A DNA stretch of 64,000 nt from Methanolobus vulcani. Its GTDB lineage: Archaea; Halobacteriota; Methanosarcinia; Methanosarcinales; Methanosarcinaceae. Under the pieces are notes generated by a model. That model was given only the letters and a program-made list of their open reading frames with translations. It ran no database searches and was not told the DNA's origin. The stretch spans positions 248,001-312,000 of the forward strand of contig NZ_FNCA01000001.1 in NCBI RefSeq assembly GCF_900100715.1. Direction: 5' to 3'. Position numbers and translations under genes: made by a program. Below, piece after piece: positions 26,978-36,895 of the stretch (positions within the stretch are counted from its first letter, which is position 1; each line of letters opens with the position of its first letter).

Positions 26978-27703
26978 ATGGACCTTAAAATTGTGCTCGT
27001 TGAACCTCTATACCAGGGAAATGTAGGTTCAGTTACAAGAGCAATGAAGAATTTTGGATTCTCTGACCTTGTACTTGTAAATCCCTGTAAGTTATCAGAC
27101 GAAGCAAAAGCCATGTCCTCTCATGCAAGGGATCTTCTGGAAAACGCAAAGAGAGTTTCAAGTCTGGATGAGGCCATTGCGGATTGCAGTATTATAATAG
27201 GTACTACAGGTATAGCAGGGTCAAGATTCGATTTGCATCTCAGAGTACCCGGATATTCTCCAAAAGAGATGAAAGAACGCCTTTCAGGTCTTGAAGGAAA
27301 AGTGGCAGTTCTTTTTGGAAGAGAAGATAATGGGTTCACCAGAGAAGAACTTAAAAAATGCGATCTGATAATGACAATTCCAACATCGGAAGTCTATCCT
27401 GTCATGAATCTCTCACATGCTGTTGCAGTTGTTCTTTATGAGTTCAGTGATATCAAAAGTGCACAGGCCCCTCTTGCAGACTCAAGGGATATGAGAATAC
27501 TATATGAACATTTTGCAGAACTTCTTGATGCTATCGACTACCCTGAACACAAAAAGGAAAAGACGAATCTGATGCTTAAAAGGATATTTGGAAGATCCTG
27601 CCTGCTCTCTAGGGAAGTCCACACATTGCATGGAATTTTCAGGAAGATACAGAGAAAATCCGGCAATAATTACGAAGATGAGAATACCGATTGTGAAAAT
27701 TAG
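26978..27703 (+). CDS. trmJ: TrmJ-like SPOUT tRNA 2'-O-methyltransferase
   Basis: The 241-residue SPOUT methyltransferase begins IVLVEPLYQGNVGSVTRAMK, the family's N-x-G-S-x-x-R motif. It has LFGREDNGFTREEL in the middle and PVMNLSHAVAVVLYE, which forms the trefoil knot that binds S-adenosylmethionine. TrmJ methylates the ribose of nucleotide 32 of tRNAs; in archaea the preferred base is cytidine. The C-terminal 70 residues form the helical dimer or tRNA-binding extension. It is divergent from hdrE across about 260 bases. Confidence 0.85.
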   Translation: MDLKIVLVEPLYQGNVGSVTRAMKNFGFSDLVLVNPCKLSDEAKAMSSHARDLLENAKRVSSLDEAIADCSIIIGTTGIAGSRFDLHLRVPGYSPKEMKERLSGLEGKVAVLFGREDNGFTREELKKCDLIMTIPTSEVYPVMNLSHAVAVVLYEFSDIKSAQAPLADSRDMRILYEHFAELLDAIDYPEHKKEKTNLMLKRIFGRSCLLSREVHTLHGIFRKIQRKSGNNYEDENTDCEN

Positions 27704-27796
27704 AATAGACAGTAAGGGATGTGTTTCGAAATGTTCATATCATTTGAAACCTATGTTGCATTCCCTAAATGATTTTTAACTAATTATTGATTGAAC

Positions 27797-29887
27797 ATGA
27801 CTGAAGGTAAGTGGGACGAAAAATTCGTAGTGTTCCTTAAAAAATACTATTGGGATGATATTCTTCAATTGGCTAATAGCTATCCCGACCAGCGCAGCTT
27901 GGAAGTGGACTTCTACGATCTAGATGTTTTTGACAGGGAAATAGCAAACGAACTTCTTTTTAACCCGGATGAGGTACTGCCAAGTGCTAACAATGCACTC
28001 CAGCAGATCGATCTTCCGGTAGAGAAAAAACTAATTGACGCTAAAGTGCGCTTTGTCAAGATCCCGAACAAGATACCAAACAGGGATCTTAGAAGTAAGC
28101 ACCTTTTACAATTCGTTGCCATCGAAGGAATGATACGCAAAGCAACAGAAGTACGTCCTAAGGTGCTTAATGCCGCATTCCAGTGTATGCGCTGTGAACA
28201 TGTGACAATGGTCCCCCAGAATGAGATCAAATTCGTTGAGCCAGTGGAATGTGAGAATGAAACATGTGGTCGAAAAGGACCATTCAAGATCCTTGTCAAC
28301 CAGTCTGTTTTCGTCGATGCCCAGAAACTTCAGATACAGGAATCTCCTGAGAACCTCAAAGGCGGTACTCAACCTCAGAGTCTTGATGTTGATATTGAAG
28401 ATGACCTTGCAGGTCTTGTAAAACCTGGTGATCGTGTTATAATCAACGGAGTGCTTCGCTCTCACCAGCGAACCACAAGAGAGGGAAAATCTCCTTTCTA
28501 TGACCTTGTACTGCATGCAAACTCCATTGAATACACTGATCTTGAATTCGATGAGCTGGAAATAACACCTGAAGAGGAAGAAGAGATACTTGCCCTGAGT
28601 CGTGATCCTGAGATATACCAGAAAGTTATCGGGTCAATTGCTCCTTCAATTTACGGTTATGAAGATGTAAAAGAAGCTCTTTCACTTCAATTATTCTCAG
28701 GTGTTGCAAAACACCTCCCTGATGGTTCAAGGGTACGTGGTGATATTCACATGCTCTTTATGGGAGACCCGGGTGTAGCTAAAAGTCAGTTGCTAAGATA
28801 CATGGTAAAACTCTCACCTCGTGGTGTTTTTGCATCCGGTAAAAGTGCATCATCAAGTGGTCTTACCGCAGCAGCCGTTCGTGATGACCTTGGAGACGGC
28901 CGTTGGACACTGGAAGCCGGTGCGCTTGTTATGGCAGACATGGGAATTGCTGCAGTGGACGAGATGGATAAAATGAGCACCGAAGATAAAAGTGCACTCC
29001 ACGAAGCTATGGAACAGCAGACCATCAGTGTTGCAAAGGCGGGAATCCTTGCCACATTGAAATCCCGTTGTGCGCTCCTTGGTGCAGCTAACCCAAAATA
29101 CGGTCGTTTTGACAGGTACGAAGGTATTGCCCAACAAATCAACATGCCACCTGCCCTTATTTCAAGGTTTGACATGATATTTGTCCTTCTGGATACCCCG
29201 AACGAAGACATGGACTCCAAGATAGCAAAGCATATTCTCAAATCACACTATGCAGGTGAACTCTCAGAACAGCGCAAGAACCTGCCTTCAAGTACTATAA
29301 CCCAGGAACAGGTTGATGGTCATATGGAAGTTATCAAACCTGTAATTAATCCTGATTTTCTTAGAAAATACGTAGCATATTCAAGAAGGAATATCTTCCC
29401 TGTAATGGAAGATGAGGCCCGTGACCATCTTGTGAAATTCTATATGGACCTGCGAAGGATGGGAGACGGAAAAGATGCACCTGTCCCGGTCACAGCACGT
29501 CAGCTTGAAGCTCTTGTAAGACTTGCAGAGGCCAGTGCACGTCTGAGACTCAGTAACGTTGCAACCATGGATGATGCAAAAAGAACCACAAGAATCGTAT
29601 ATTCATGTCTCAGACAGGTTGGTGTCGACCCGGACACCGGGGCATTCGATGTGGATGTAATTGCCTCTGGTACAAGTAAGAGTCAGAGGGACAGGATCAA
29701 GACTATCAAGGAAATCATAAAGTCAGTCGGAGAAAAGCACCCCGGTGGAAAAGCCCCACTTGAAGAGGTTTATGCAGAAGCCCAGAACCAGCAGATAGAC
29801 AGGCAACATGCTGAAGACCTTATTGCACGCATGAGGCGTTCCGGCGATCTTATTAAACCCGACAAAGAACATGTAAAAGTAGTTTAG
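27797..29887 (+). CDS. mcm: MCM replicative helicase
   Basis: A 696-residue archaeal MCM, the hexameric 3'-5' helicase of the replication fork. A four-cysteine zinc motif (CMRC...CENETC, about residues 128-165) precedes the OB domain. The AAA+ domain carries GDPGVAKSQLLRY (Walker A), DEMDKM (Walker B), AANPKYGR (sensor 1) and ISRFDMIF with the arginine finger. The C-terminus is a winged-helix region (KHPGGKAPLEEVYAEA). A TTG two codons upstream (27791) is in frame, but the ATG at 27797 is preferable. DUF424 follows 21 bases downstream. Confidence 0.95.
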   Translation: MTEGKWDEKFVVFLKKYYWDDILQLANSYPDQRSLEVDFYDLDVFDREIANELLFNPDEVLPSANNALQQIDLPVEKKLIDAKVRFVKIPNKIPNRDLRSKHLLQFVAIEGMIRKATEVRPKVLNAAFQCMRCEHVTMVPQNEIKFVEPVECENETCGRKGPFKILVNQSVFVDAQKLQIQESPENLKGGTQPQSLDVDIEDDLAGLVKPGDRVIINGVLRSHQRTTREGKSPFYDLVLHANSIEYTDLEFDELEITPEEEEEILALSRDPEIYQKVIGSIAPSIYGYEDVKEALSLQLFSGVAKHLPDGSRVRGDIHMLFMGDPGVAKSQLLRYMVKLSPRGVFASGKSASSSGLTAAAVRDDLGDGRWTLEAGALVMADMGIAAVDEMDKMSTEDKSALHEAMEQQTISVAKAGILATLKSRCALLGAANPKYGRFDRYEGIAQQINMPPALISRFDMIFVLLDTPNEDMDSKIAKHILKSHYAGELSEQRKNLPSSTITQEQVDGHMEVIKPVINPDFLRKYVAYSRRNIFPVMEDEARDHLVKFYMDLRRMGDGKDAPVPVTARQLEALVRLAEASARLRLSNVATMDDAKRTTRIVYSCLRQVGVDPDTGAFDVDVIASGTSKSQRDRIKTIKEIIKSVGEKHPGGKAPLEEVYAEAQNQQIDRQHAEDLIARMRRSGDLIKPDKEHVKVV

Positions 29888-29908
29888 AATCAGGAGTGAA
29901 GTGACCTC

Positions 29909-30199
29909 ATGTATCTGAAAATCCATAAATCAGGCGATAGCACAATTGTTGCTCTGTGTGACAGAGAACTTATTGGAAAGACACTTAAAGAAGGTAACAT
30001 AAAGGTTACTATAACTGAAGAATTCTACAAAGGAGAACTCATATCCAGGGAAGAAGCAGTTGAAATTCTTTCAACAGCAGGAAATGTAAATATCTTTGGG
30101 GAAAAAGCAGTATCTTGTGCCATTGAATGTGGGGTTGTAGATAAGAATAATGTAAAGATCATTAATGAAGTAGCACATGCCCAGGTATTTCGGATATAA
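29909..30199 (+). CDS. DUF424 family protein
   Basis: The 96-residue protein reads MYLKIHKSGDSTIVALCDRE, then ISREEAVEILSTAGNVNIFGE and ends NEVAHAQVF. It is a member of the archaeal DUF424 family, which is often found near translation or replication genes; the function is unknown. GGAGTGAAGTGACC supplies a ribosome site. It lies 21 bases after MCM and just before two coiled-coil genes, so a four-gene operon is likely. Confidence 0.8.
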   Translation: MYLKIHKSGDSTIVALCDRELIGKTLKEGNIKVTITEEFYKGELISREEAVEILSTAGNVNIFGEKAVSCAIECGVVDKNNVKIINEVAHAQVFRI

Positions 30200-30217
30200 T
30201 TGCTACGAGGTTTTGTT

Positions 30218-30892
30218 ATGAATAACGAGATGGCGGATCAGGGCGCAGAGAACAGTGCGCCACATACCTATGACAGGAAAGAGCTTATTGAAGCCGTTGT
30301 AGTGAAACACAAAAAGTACATTGATGAATACACTACTGAATTCAATGAGATTGGAAGCAAAATGAAGGAACTTCAGGACAACATCGATTCTTCCAAAAAG
30401 AACAGAACAGAGGTTCTGGAAAAGATCGAGATACTGGCTGAAAAGAGACAGTTGTTCTATCACCAGGCAGAGAAATTACTGGATGAACTCGCAGAATCTG
30501 TATCTAGTAGCGATTTTACCCGTGAGAAATCTAATGTTATGGATAAATTATCCAAAGTAAAAGGTTCACTGAGTCCCGAAGAGGAAAAAAAGCAGGTTGA
30601 TTTGATCCTTCAGAGTATCTCAACACTGGGGTCAAAGGCATCCGGCATCGATAGTCAACTTGCAGTAATTAGCGAAAGAATAAAAGATGCTATTGGGTAC
30701 AAAATAGAAATGAGCTCAATAGACAGTTCTGAAGAATCATTCAACAGCAACATGTCTTCCTGTGAAGAAGGAATAAAAGAGATCGAACCACGTTACAAAT
30801 GGCTGGAGAACAGAATCAATAGTCACAAGGAAGCTATGGGATACTGGGAAAAGCAGCCACTTTCCAGTGACAAGCAGGAGGTTGAAGCATGA
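30218..30892 (+). CDS. Coiled-coil protein
   Basis: From the ATG at 30218 the protein has 224 residues, mostly charged heptads (for example ELIEAVVVKHKKYIDEY and SHKEAMGYWEKQ), with no membrane segment or signal. An upstream TTG at 30200 would add six residues; GAGGTTTTGTT before the ATG gives a modest ribosome site, so I prefer 30218. Its last four bases (ATGA) overlap the start of the next coiled-coil gene, so the pair is coupled and the products probably form a complex. I cannot assign a function. Confidence 0.65.
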   Translation: MNNEMADQGAENSAPHTYDRKELIEAVVVKHKKYIDEYTTEFNEIGSKMKELQDNIDSSKKNRTEVLEKIEILAEKRQLFYHQAEKLLDELAESVSSSDFTREKSNVMDKLSKVKGSLSPEEEKKQVDLILQSISTLGSKASGIDSQLAVISERIKDAIGYKIEMSSIDSSEESFNSNMSSCEEGIKEIEPRYKWLENRINSHKEAMGYWEKQPLSSDKQEVEA

Positions 30893-31812
30893 GCGATATC
30901 GACGTTTCATCAATGAATGAAAAAGACCTCAAAAATAAGGTGAACGACCTTCGTACCCAGATAGGCCACCATGAACGCGAGCTTAAAGGTATTTTCCGCG
31001 AACTCAAACTTCACCGCACAAACACCGATGATCTGAAAAAGAAAAGAGACAAGCTGAACGGCCAGGTAAAAGAACTGGTGGGGAAAGCACGCAATTCAAA
31101 ATCAAAAAGAGATGAAATAAATGCAAAGATCTCTTCACTGAAAGCATCCAGAAATGCTGTCAATGAAAAAAGCCGCTCATTCTCAGATAATATCAACGAG
31201 TTCAAGACAAAAAGAGATGAACTCAACAAATTGTCAAAAGGAAGTGTAGAAACACTGTCAAAAGCCTATGCCGCTGACCTTGAACTTTTCCTTAATGCAG
31301 ATATTCCATTGAAACATGAGATTGACCTTTTCGGAAGGCTCCTTGACCTGAAAGAACGTCTTGGAGCAGCTTTTGATGCAAACGCAATGCATGAGAAACT
31401 CATGGAAACCTATGCAGAATCCAAGGAAGTGTTTGAGTCCAGAGACGACTTTGGTAGTGAGATCGGTAAACTTGCTGAAGAGTCACAGAAATATCACCTT
31501 GAGATGATAGAACTCTACAACCAGGCCGATGAACTGAGAAAGGCAGCAGATACCGCTCACTCACAAATATCCGAGAAATATGCAGTTACTGCACCTATCA
31601 GAGAAAAGATCGATCCACTCAAAAAGAAAATAGCAGCCCTCAGAGAAGAACTTGATGTTTATCTTAGCAAACTCAATGACATTCAGGTTGAAAAGGATGA
31701 TAAGAAGCAGGAAGAACATCTTGTTGTTGCAAAAGAGAAACTTGAGAAGAGTGGTCGTCTGAGTCTTGAAGACCTGAAAGTCCTTATGGAAAAGGGAGAT
31801 CTGAAGTTCTGA
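30889..31812 (+). CDS. Archaeal coiled-coil protein, COG1340-like
   Basis: The 307-residue protein is almost wholly coiled coil: LRTQIGHHERELKGIFRELK, KSKRDEINAKISSLKASRN, then a central less regular region (about 120-200) and another coil (200-290). This matches the uncharacterised archaeal coiled-coil family COG1340, found widely in Euryarchaeota. The start overlaps the previous gene by four bases. SMC/Rad50-like coils without ATPase heads, or a scaffold for translation or replication, are possible, but nothing in the sequence decides. A T run near 31828-31834 probably ends the operon. Confidence 0.7.
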   Translation: MSDIDVSSMNEKDLKNKVNDLRTQIGHHERELKGIFRELKLHRTNTDDLKKKRDKLNGQVKELVGKARNSKSKRDEINAKISSLKASRNAVNEKSRSFSDNINEFKTKRDELNKLSKGSVETLSKAYAADLELFLNADIPLKHEIDLFGRLLDLKERLGAAFDANAMHEKLMETYAESKEVFESRDDFGSEIGKLAEESQKYHLEMIELYNQADELRKAADTAHSQISEKYAVTAPIREKIDPLKKKIAALREELDVYLSKLNDIQVEKDDKKQEEHLVVAKEKLEKSGRLSLEDLKVLMEKGDLKF

Positions 31813-31848
31813 TCGTTCCCTTTCTGACTTTTTTATTGCAATTTCATT

Positions 31849-32427
31849 TTACTTTTTAATAGCAACTCTGCACAATATTAATGCGGATATGCATGCAAAT
31901 GCCTGAAGTATAGTAAATCCACCAGTCTGTACCGTGGACGGATCTCCGGTTGAATTCTGGTCTTCTTCCTGGACAGAATTATTTGTCGTTTCTACAATTT
32001 CAGGCTCTGGATAATCGTCATCCAGATATTGATACACAGGTTTGAAAGTGATAAGTTCTCCCCCGGGACTTACATAGATCGTATCTACAGTAATACTAAG
32101 GATTTCTGAACTTTTAGAATATGCAAAAATATCACCTTCGGACAGGATATCGTCCTGTAACAATTCACCGTCATGTAAAAGCTTCACCCACACCTGTTTT
32201 TTATCCGGGTTAACACTTTTGACACTTAATGAATAGCCCTGATAGAAATCCCAGGAATCGCCAGTTGTCAGGAATATTCCCGTACCATTTATTAATACAG
32301 TATCTGTACCCATATCCATGCCCAAAGCTGAATTGATATGCAGAGGCTCAGCATTAACTGCCGTTGTTATGGTACTTAAAAGAAAAAAAATAAAGAAAAC
32401 AGAACAAGTCCTTTTCAGAAAATCCAT
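31849..32427 (-). CDS. Small secreted protein with S-layer-domain-like module and C-terminal anchor
   Basis: The 192-residue protein has a signal peptide (about 1-26, ending TTAVNA). A middle domain (GYSLSVKSVNPDKKQVWVKL, residues 65-140) parallels the core of the S-layer duplication domains in the giant protein (ELTAKQINIEGDKVWMEL). An acidic, Asn-rich linker follows, then a C-terminal GGFTILQAFACISALILCR with two final lysines. That tail has the layout of a sorting signal or membrane anchor but lacks the PGF triplet. It lies 18 bases downstream of birA on the same strand. A small envelope protein is the best guess. Confidence 0.6.
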   Translation of the reverse strand: MDFLKRTCSVFFIFFLLSTITTAVNAEPLHINSALGMDMGTDTVLINGTGIFLTTGDSWDFYQGYSLSVKSVNPDKKQVWVKLLHDGELLQDDILSEGDIFAYSKSSEILSITVDTIYVSPGGELITFKPVYQYLDDDYPEPEIVETTNNSVQEEDQNSTGDPSTVQTGGFTILQAFACISALILCRVAIKK

Positions 32428-32445
32428 GAAAGGTCACTTCATCAA

Positions 32446-33423
32446 CTAATCACTGTAACGGCAATTTCCGGCAATGATCTCGTGTTTTTTATTATTTTTG
32501 TCAAGAACAACAAGTGCACCTTTTTCAGTGATACCAACTGCTTTTCCTTCAATAAGCTTTATAGGAGTTGTAACCTTCACATTTCTTCCAATGGTATCTG
32601 AAAGATTTATCCACTCATCTACGATCTCAGCAAACTGCCTTGTCTTGAACCTTATATATTGCTGTTCAAGTTCATAGAGAAGAGAAGCCAGGAAAGACGT
32701 CCTGTCAATTGGTTTTCCAATTTCATTTGCAATACTGGTGGAATCTCTTCTAATATCATCTTTCAGGTCAGGAAGTTTGACATTTACATTAATACCTATT
32801 CCAAGGACAACATAATCTACTTTCCCGATCTCAGCACTAACTTCTGTTAGTATTCCGCATATCTTCTTACCTTTGACAAGTACATCATTGGGCCATTTGA
32901 TATGAGCATCCACACCCATATTCCTGAGAGTATTGGCCACGGCAATACCTGCAACCAGAGTCACCTTTGACAGATTCTCAAGAGGGATTGAAGGTTTAAG
33001 AATAAGGGAAAGCCATAATCCTCCAGGAACAGATTGCCATTCCGTACCCATACGGCCTCTTCCGTTCTTCTGGGTCTCTGCAAGTACAACAGTACCCTCT
33101 GAGGCACTGGGTGCAATTTCTCTGGCAGTGCTATTGGTAGATTCAAGTTCGGAATAGTAGCGAACATCGTTACCGATTAGACTGGTTTTAAGAATATTTT
33201 GCAGCATCTCAGGATCGACCTTATCAGGACAGGAATCTAATATGTATCCGGTCTTCGGTGAAGATCGGACATCATATCCTTCTTTCCTGAGGGCCTTTAT
33301 GTATTTCCATACCATAGCCCTGGTGATGCCTAACTTTTCTCCAATCTCCTGCCCGGATACCGGAGTCCCTTCTGATTTCCTTAATATACTGATAATGGAT
33401 TTTTTATTATCATTCACAGGCAT
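32446..33423 (-). CDS. birA: Biotin--protein ligase with N-terminal HTH (BirA)
   Basis: The 325-residue protein has a winged-helix domain (GQEIGEKLGITRAMVWKYIK, residues 1-65). The ligase domain follows, with STNSTARE, the biotin-AMP loop NGRGRMGTEWQS near residues 117-128, HIKWPNDVLV and GIGINVN, and a C-terminal SH3-like domain (KAVGITEKGALVVL). It attaches biotin to the PycB lysine and, with its HTH, may repress biotin-related genes. It follows pycA by 50 bases on the same strand, so enzyme and modifier are probably made together. Confidence 0.92.
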   Translation of the reverse strand: MPVNDNKKSIISILRKSEGTPVSGQEIGEKLGITRAMVWKYIKALRKEGYDVRSSPKTGYILDSCPDKVDPEMLQNILKTSLIGNDVRYYSELESTNSTAREIAPSASEGTVVLAETQKNGRGRMGTEWQSVPGGLWLSLILKPSIPLENLSKVTLVAGIAVANTLRNMGVDAHIKWPNDVLVKGKKICGILTEVSAEIGKVDYVVLGIGINVNVKLPDLKDDIRRDSTSIANEIGKPIDRTSFLASLLYELEQQYIRFKTRQFAEIVDEWINLSDTIGRNVKVTTPIKLIEGKAVGITEKGALVVLDKNNKKHEIIAGNCRYSD

Positions 33424-33473
33424 TCCACCCTATGGATGTTACTCCCCAATTAAACATACGTTGCCAAAGTTTA

Positions 33474-34955
33474 TTACTTTGTCTGTTTTTTGGCAGCATT
33501 CACATATGAACTTACAGCAGCCGTTACCGCAGCAACTTTCTGGTCCTGATTGGAAAGTGCAGATGCAAGTGTTGCTCCCTTGGCAGAATCTTCTTCAACA
33601 ACCTTTCTGACATCATCGATAATATTATAATCATCTATGAAGTGAGTTGTGAGCTTTCCTTCCCTGAATGCAGGATGCCTAAGAACTGCCTTGTGGAATG
33701 GTATGTTAGTTGTTACTCCAACGACAACGTACTCATAGAGTGCACGCTGCATCCTGTCAATGGCTTCGTCCCTGTCACTTCCCCATGCACAGAGCTTGGA
33801 GATCATTGAATCATAATATGGTGAAATGGTGTAACCCATGTGAACACCACTGTCAACCCTGATACCTGGTCCTCCGGCTGAACGATATCTTCTTATCTTT
33901 CCTGGTGAAGGAGCAAAATCATTCAGTGGATCCTCAGCATTTATACGACACTCAATAGCCCATCCTCGGATAGTGATATCTTCCTGTTTGAATGGCAATG
34001 GTTCACCGCATGCGATATGGAGCTGTTGTTTTGCAAGGTCTATACCTGTGATCATTTCACTGATAGTATGTTCTACCTGAAGTCTTGTGTTAACCTCAAG
34101 GAAATAGAAATCACCTTTAGAATAAAGGAACTCAACTGTACCTGCATTTTCATAGCCTATTGCTTTTGCAGCCTTAACAGCAGTTTCTCCCATCTTCTGA
34201 CGTAGTTCCGGTGTCATTACCGGAGACGGAGCCTCTTCAATAAGCTTCTGATGTCTGCGCTGGATAGAGCATTCCCTTTCCATGACATAAACAGCATCAC
34301 CATACTTGTCAGCAAGTATCTGGAACTCAATGTGCCTTGGTTCCTCAACATATTTTTCAATAAATACGGTCGAATCTCCAAAAGCAGATTCAGCAACGGA
34401 CTGTATAGAATGAAGTGCATTGTTGAAATCTTTTCTGGAATGAACTATCTTCATTCCTATTCCACCGCCGCCTGCAGATGCCTTGATAATTACCGGATAG
34501 CCAATGCCATCTGCGATATCTGCAGCTTCTTCTGGATCAGAGATAGCTTCATTGGTTCCGGGAACTACAGGAACTCCGGCTTCTATCATGGTGTTCCTGG
34601 CAGCTATCTTACTTCCCATCTGCTCAATAGCCTTGCTGGAAGGACCGATGAATGTAATACCTGCTTCCTCGCACTTGCGGGCAAATTTAGCATTCTCTGA
34701 AAGAAAACCATATCCAGGATGAATTCCTTCTGCTCCGCATTCAAGTGCAACTTCTATTATTCTGTCACCATTCAGATAGCTCTGACTGGAAGGTGCAGGA
34801 CCTATATTGTATGCTTCATCTGCATACTTTGCAAAGAGAGCATTCTTGTCAGCTTCGGAGTGAACTGCAACGGTCTGCACACCAAGTTCACGGCATGCAC
34901 GCATTGCACGAATTGCTATCTCACCCCTGTTAGAGATAAGTACTTTCTTGAACAT
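33474..34955 (-). CDS. pycA: Pyruvate carboxylase subunit A (biotin carboxylase)
   Basis: The 493-residue biotin carboxylase subunit uses ATP and bicarbonate to carboxylate biotin. It begins [20 protein letters not shown], has [10 protein letters not shown], the ATP-grasp glycine loop [32 protein letters not shown] and [10 protein letters not shown], and a standard C-terminal domain. A tail of about 45 residues ([22 protein letters not shown]) is an extra often seen in archaeal PycA. It sits 10 bases after pycB. The complex makes oxaloacetate for biosynthesis, since methanogens run an incomplete TCA pathway. Confidence 0.94.
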   Translation of the reverse strand: MFKKVLISNRGEIAIRAMRACRELGVQTVAVHSEADKNALFAKYADEAYNIGPAPSSQSYLNGDRIIEVALECGAEGIHPGYGFLSENAKFARKCEEAGITFIGPSSKAIEQMGSKIAARNTMIEAGVPVVPGTNEAISDPEEAADIADGIGYPVIIKASAGGGGIGMKIVHSRKDFNNALHSIQSVAESAFGDSTVFIEKYVEEPRHIEFQILADKYGDAVYVMERECSIQRRHQKLIEEAPSPVMTPELRQKMGETAVKAAKAIGYENAGTVEFLYSKGDFYFLEVNTRLQVEHTISEMITGIDLAKQQLHIACGEPLPFKQEDITIRGWAIECRINAEDPLNDFAPSPGKIRRYRSAGGPGIRVDSGVHMGYTISPYYDSMISKLCAWGSDRDEAIDRMQRALYEYVVVGVTTNIPFHKAVLRHPAFREGKLTTHFIDDYNIIDDVRKVVEEDSAKGATLASALSNQDQKVAAVTAAVSSYVNAAKKQTK

Positions 34956-34965
34956 GTCTGTTCAC

Positions 34966-36693
34966 CTACTCAATACTCAAAAGTACATCACCTGATTTCA
35001 CAGCATCACCCTCTGAGATCAGTATGGCTTTGACAGTTCCGCCGTGTGGTGCGTGAATTGCATTCTCCATCTTCATGGCCTCAATAACACAAACAGTGTC
35101 ACCTTCGTTGATACAATCACCTACGCACACCTTTACAGAGAGAACCATTCCCTGCATGTGGCTTGTTACAGCTCCGGGAACAGAGTCTGCTGTTGGCTTA
35201 TCAGCTGCTTCAACAACCTGTACTGCACCGCCAACCGGATTGACCTTTACATTGAAGACCTCACCATCGATCTCAACATTATACTCTGTTGGTATACCGG
35301 TCATATCAGATACAGCACATGGATTCTTTTTCCCCATGATAGGTGTAAGTTGTTCTTCCTCGAGTTCACCCTTGAGGAATGCAGGAGCAATTGCAGGATA
35401 AAGTGCGTATGTAAGGATATCTTCTTCCTTCTTGACAATACCCATTTCCTCGGCTTCCTTTTTAACCTTCTCATATTCAGGAGCTATAAGGTCAGCAGGT
35501 CTGCATGTGATAGGTTCTTCGTCACCAATGATCTTTGCGACAATCTCGTCACTGATCTTCTGCGGTGGTCTGCCGTAAAGACCGCGGACATAGTCCTTTA
35601 CCTCTTTTGGAATTACCTTGTATCTTTCACCCATGAGCACATTCAGAACTGCCTGGGTACCTACGATCTGGCTTGTTGGTGTGACAAGTGGCGGATAACC
35701 AAGTTCTGCACGGACAAGTGGCATTTCCTTTAGCACATCATCAAATTTGTCAAGTGCATCCTGTTCCTTAAGCTGTGAAACAAGGTTTGAAAGCATTCCG
35801 CCAGGGATCTGGTAAAGCAGAACATTAGTATCGACCTGCTCTGATATCGGGTCAAGGATGCATCGATATTCTTCCTTGAGCTCCTTGAAGTATTGTGAAA
35901 TCTCTGAAATAAGTTCTAAATCAAGTCCTGTTGCACGCCCGGTCTCAGCAAGCGCTGCTACAATGGATTCTGTTGGTGGCTGCGATGTTCCCCATGCAAA
36001 TGGAGAAAGTGCAGTGTCAAGAATATCAACACCTGCTCTGCATGCAGCCATATAGCTCATTGGAGCCATACCTGAAGTACAGTGGGCATGCAGGTCTACA
36101 GGGAGATTGACCTCAGTCTTAAGAGCCTTTACAAGATCATATGCCTGCTGCGGTGAAATAAGACCTGCCATATCTTTGATACAGAGTGAATCACATCCAA
36201 GCTCTGCAAGACCTGTGGCAAGCTCTACATATTTATCTACGGTATGAACAGGACTGATAGTATACGCAATTGTACCCTGTACATGTGCCCCTTCCTTTTT
36301 GGCTACAGTAATGGCTTTTTCCATGTTGCGTATATCGTTGACAGCATCAAAGACCCTGAATATGTCAATACCGTTCTCATAAGCCTTCTTTACGAACTTT
36401 TCAACAACATCATCCGAATAATGCCTGTAACCTACGAGGTTCTGTCCCCTGAGAAGCATCTGTGCAGGAGTTTCTTGCATGTGTTTTTTAAGTTCTCTTA
36501 GTCTCTCCCATGGATCTTCATTTAGATACCTTATAGAACTGTCAAATGTTGCTCCGCCCCACATCTCTAAAGAATAGTATCCGACCTGGTCAAGTTTATC
36601 CACAATCGGGAGCATGTTGCGGGTGCGCATTCTTGTGGCAATGAGGGATTGATGCGCATCTCGAAGAATAGTTTCAGTTATTTTTACTTTCAT
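34966..36693 (-). CDS. pycB: Pyruvate carboxylase subunit B (carboxyltransferase and biotin carrier)
   Basis: The 575-residue subunit has the carboxyltransferase TIM barrel (ETILRDAHQSLIATRMRT, MWGGATFDSS, CIKDMAGL, DLHAHCTSGM, residues 1-300), a PYC_OADA-like middle region and a C-terminal biotinyl domain with VIEAMKMENA, in which Lys541 should carry biotin. It completes transfer of CO2 to pyruvate. A perfect GGAGG ribosome site (36704-36700) lies six bases before the ATG. Gene order pycB-pycA-birA gives a self-contained biotin-enzyme operon. Confidence 0.94.
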   Translation of the reverse strand: MKVKITETILRDAHQSLIATRMRTRNMLPIVDKLDQVGYYSLEMWGGATFDSSIRYLNEDPWERLRELKKHMQETPAQMLLRGQNLVGYRHYSDDVVEKFVKKAYENGIDIFRVFDAVNDIRNMEKAITVAKKEGAHVQGTIAYTISPVHTVDKYVELATGLAELGCDSLCIKDMAGLISPQQAYDLVKALKTEVNLPVDLHAHCTSGMAPMSYMAACRAGVDILDTALSPFAWGTSQPPTESIVAALAETGRATGLDLELISEISQYFKELKEEYRCILDPISEQVDTNVLLYQIPGGMLSNLVSQLKEQDALDKFDDVLKEMPLVRAELGYPPLVTPTSQIVGTQAVLNVLMGERYKVIPKEVKDYVRGLYGRPPQKISDEIVAKIIGDEEPITCRPADLIAPEYEKVKKEAEEMGIVKKEEDILTYALYPAIAPAFLKGELEEEQLTPIMGKKNPCAVSDMTGIPTEYNVEIDGEVFNVKVNPVGGAVQVVEAADKPTADSVPGAVTSHMQGMVLSVKVCVGDCINEGDTVCVIEAMKMENAIHAPHGGTVKAILISEGDAVKSGDVLLSIE

Positions 36694-36772
36694 GGGAATC
36701 CTCCGGGAGTTTTATAATAGTATAATGATCAATGTGATAGAGAATCATCTAATTTCCAGATGAAATTGTACC

Positions 36773-36780
36773 TTATATAT
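36773..36780 (-). promoter_or_regulatory. TATA box of the pycBA-birA operon
   Basis: ATATATAA on the minus strand, in CATGATATATAAGG. A start near 36750 gives a leader of about 55 bases ending in the GGAGG ribosome site. Confidence 0.55.
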
Positions 36781-36895
36781 CATGTTCTTTTATGTAGTTT
36801 CTGGTGAGCGTTTATATAGCCACAGATGCCACACAATCATGATTTATAAACAAAGAAAAAGAGAGAAAAATATAGTTACGTTGCCATTAAATATC

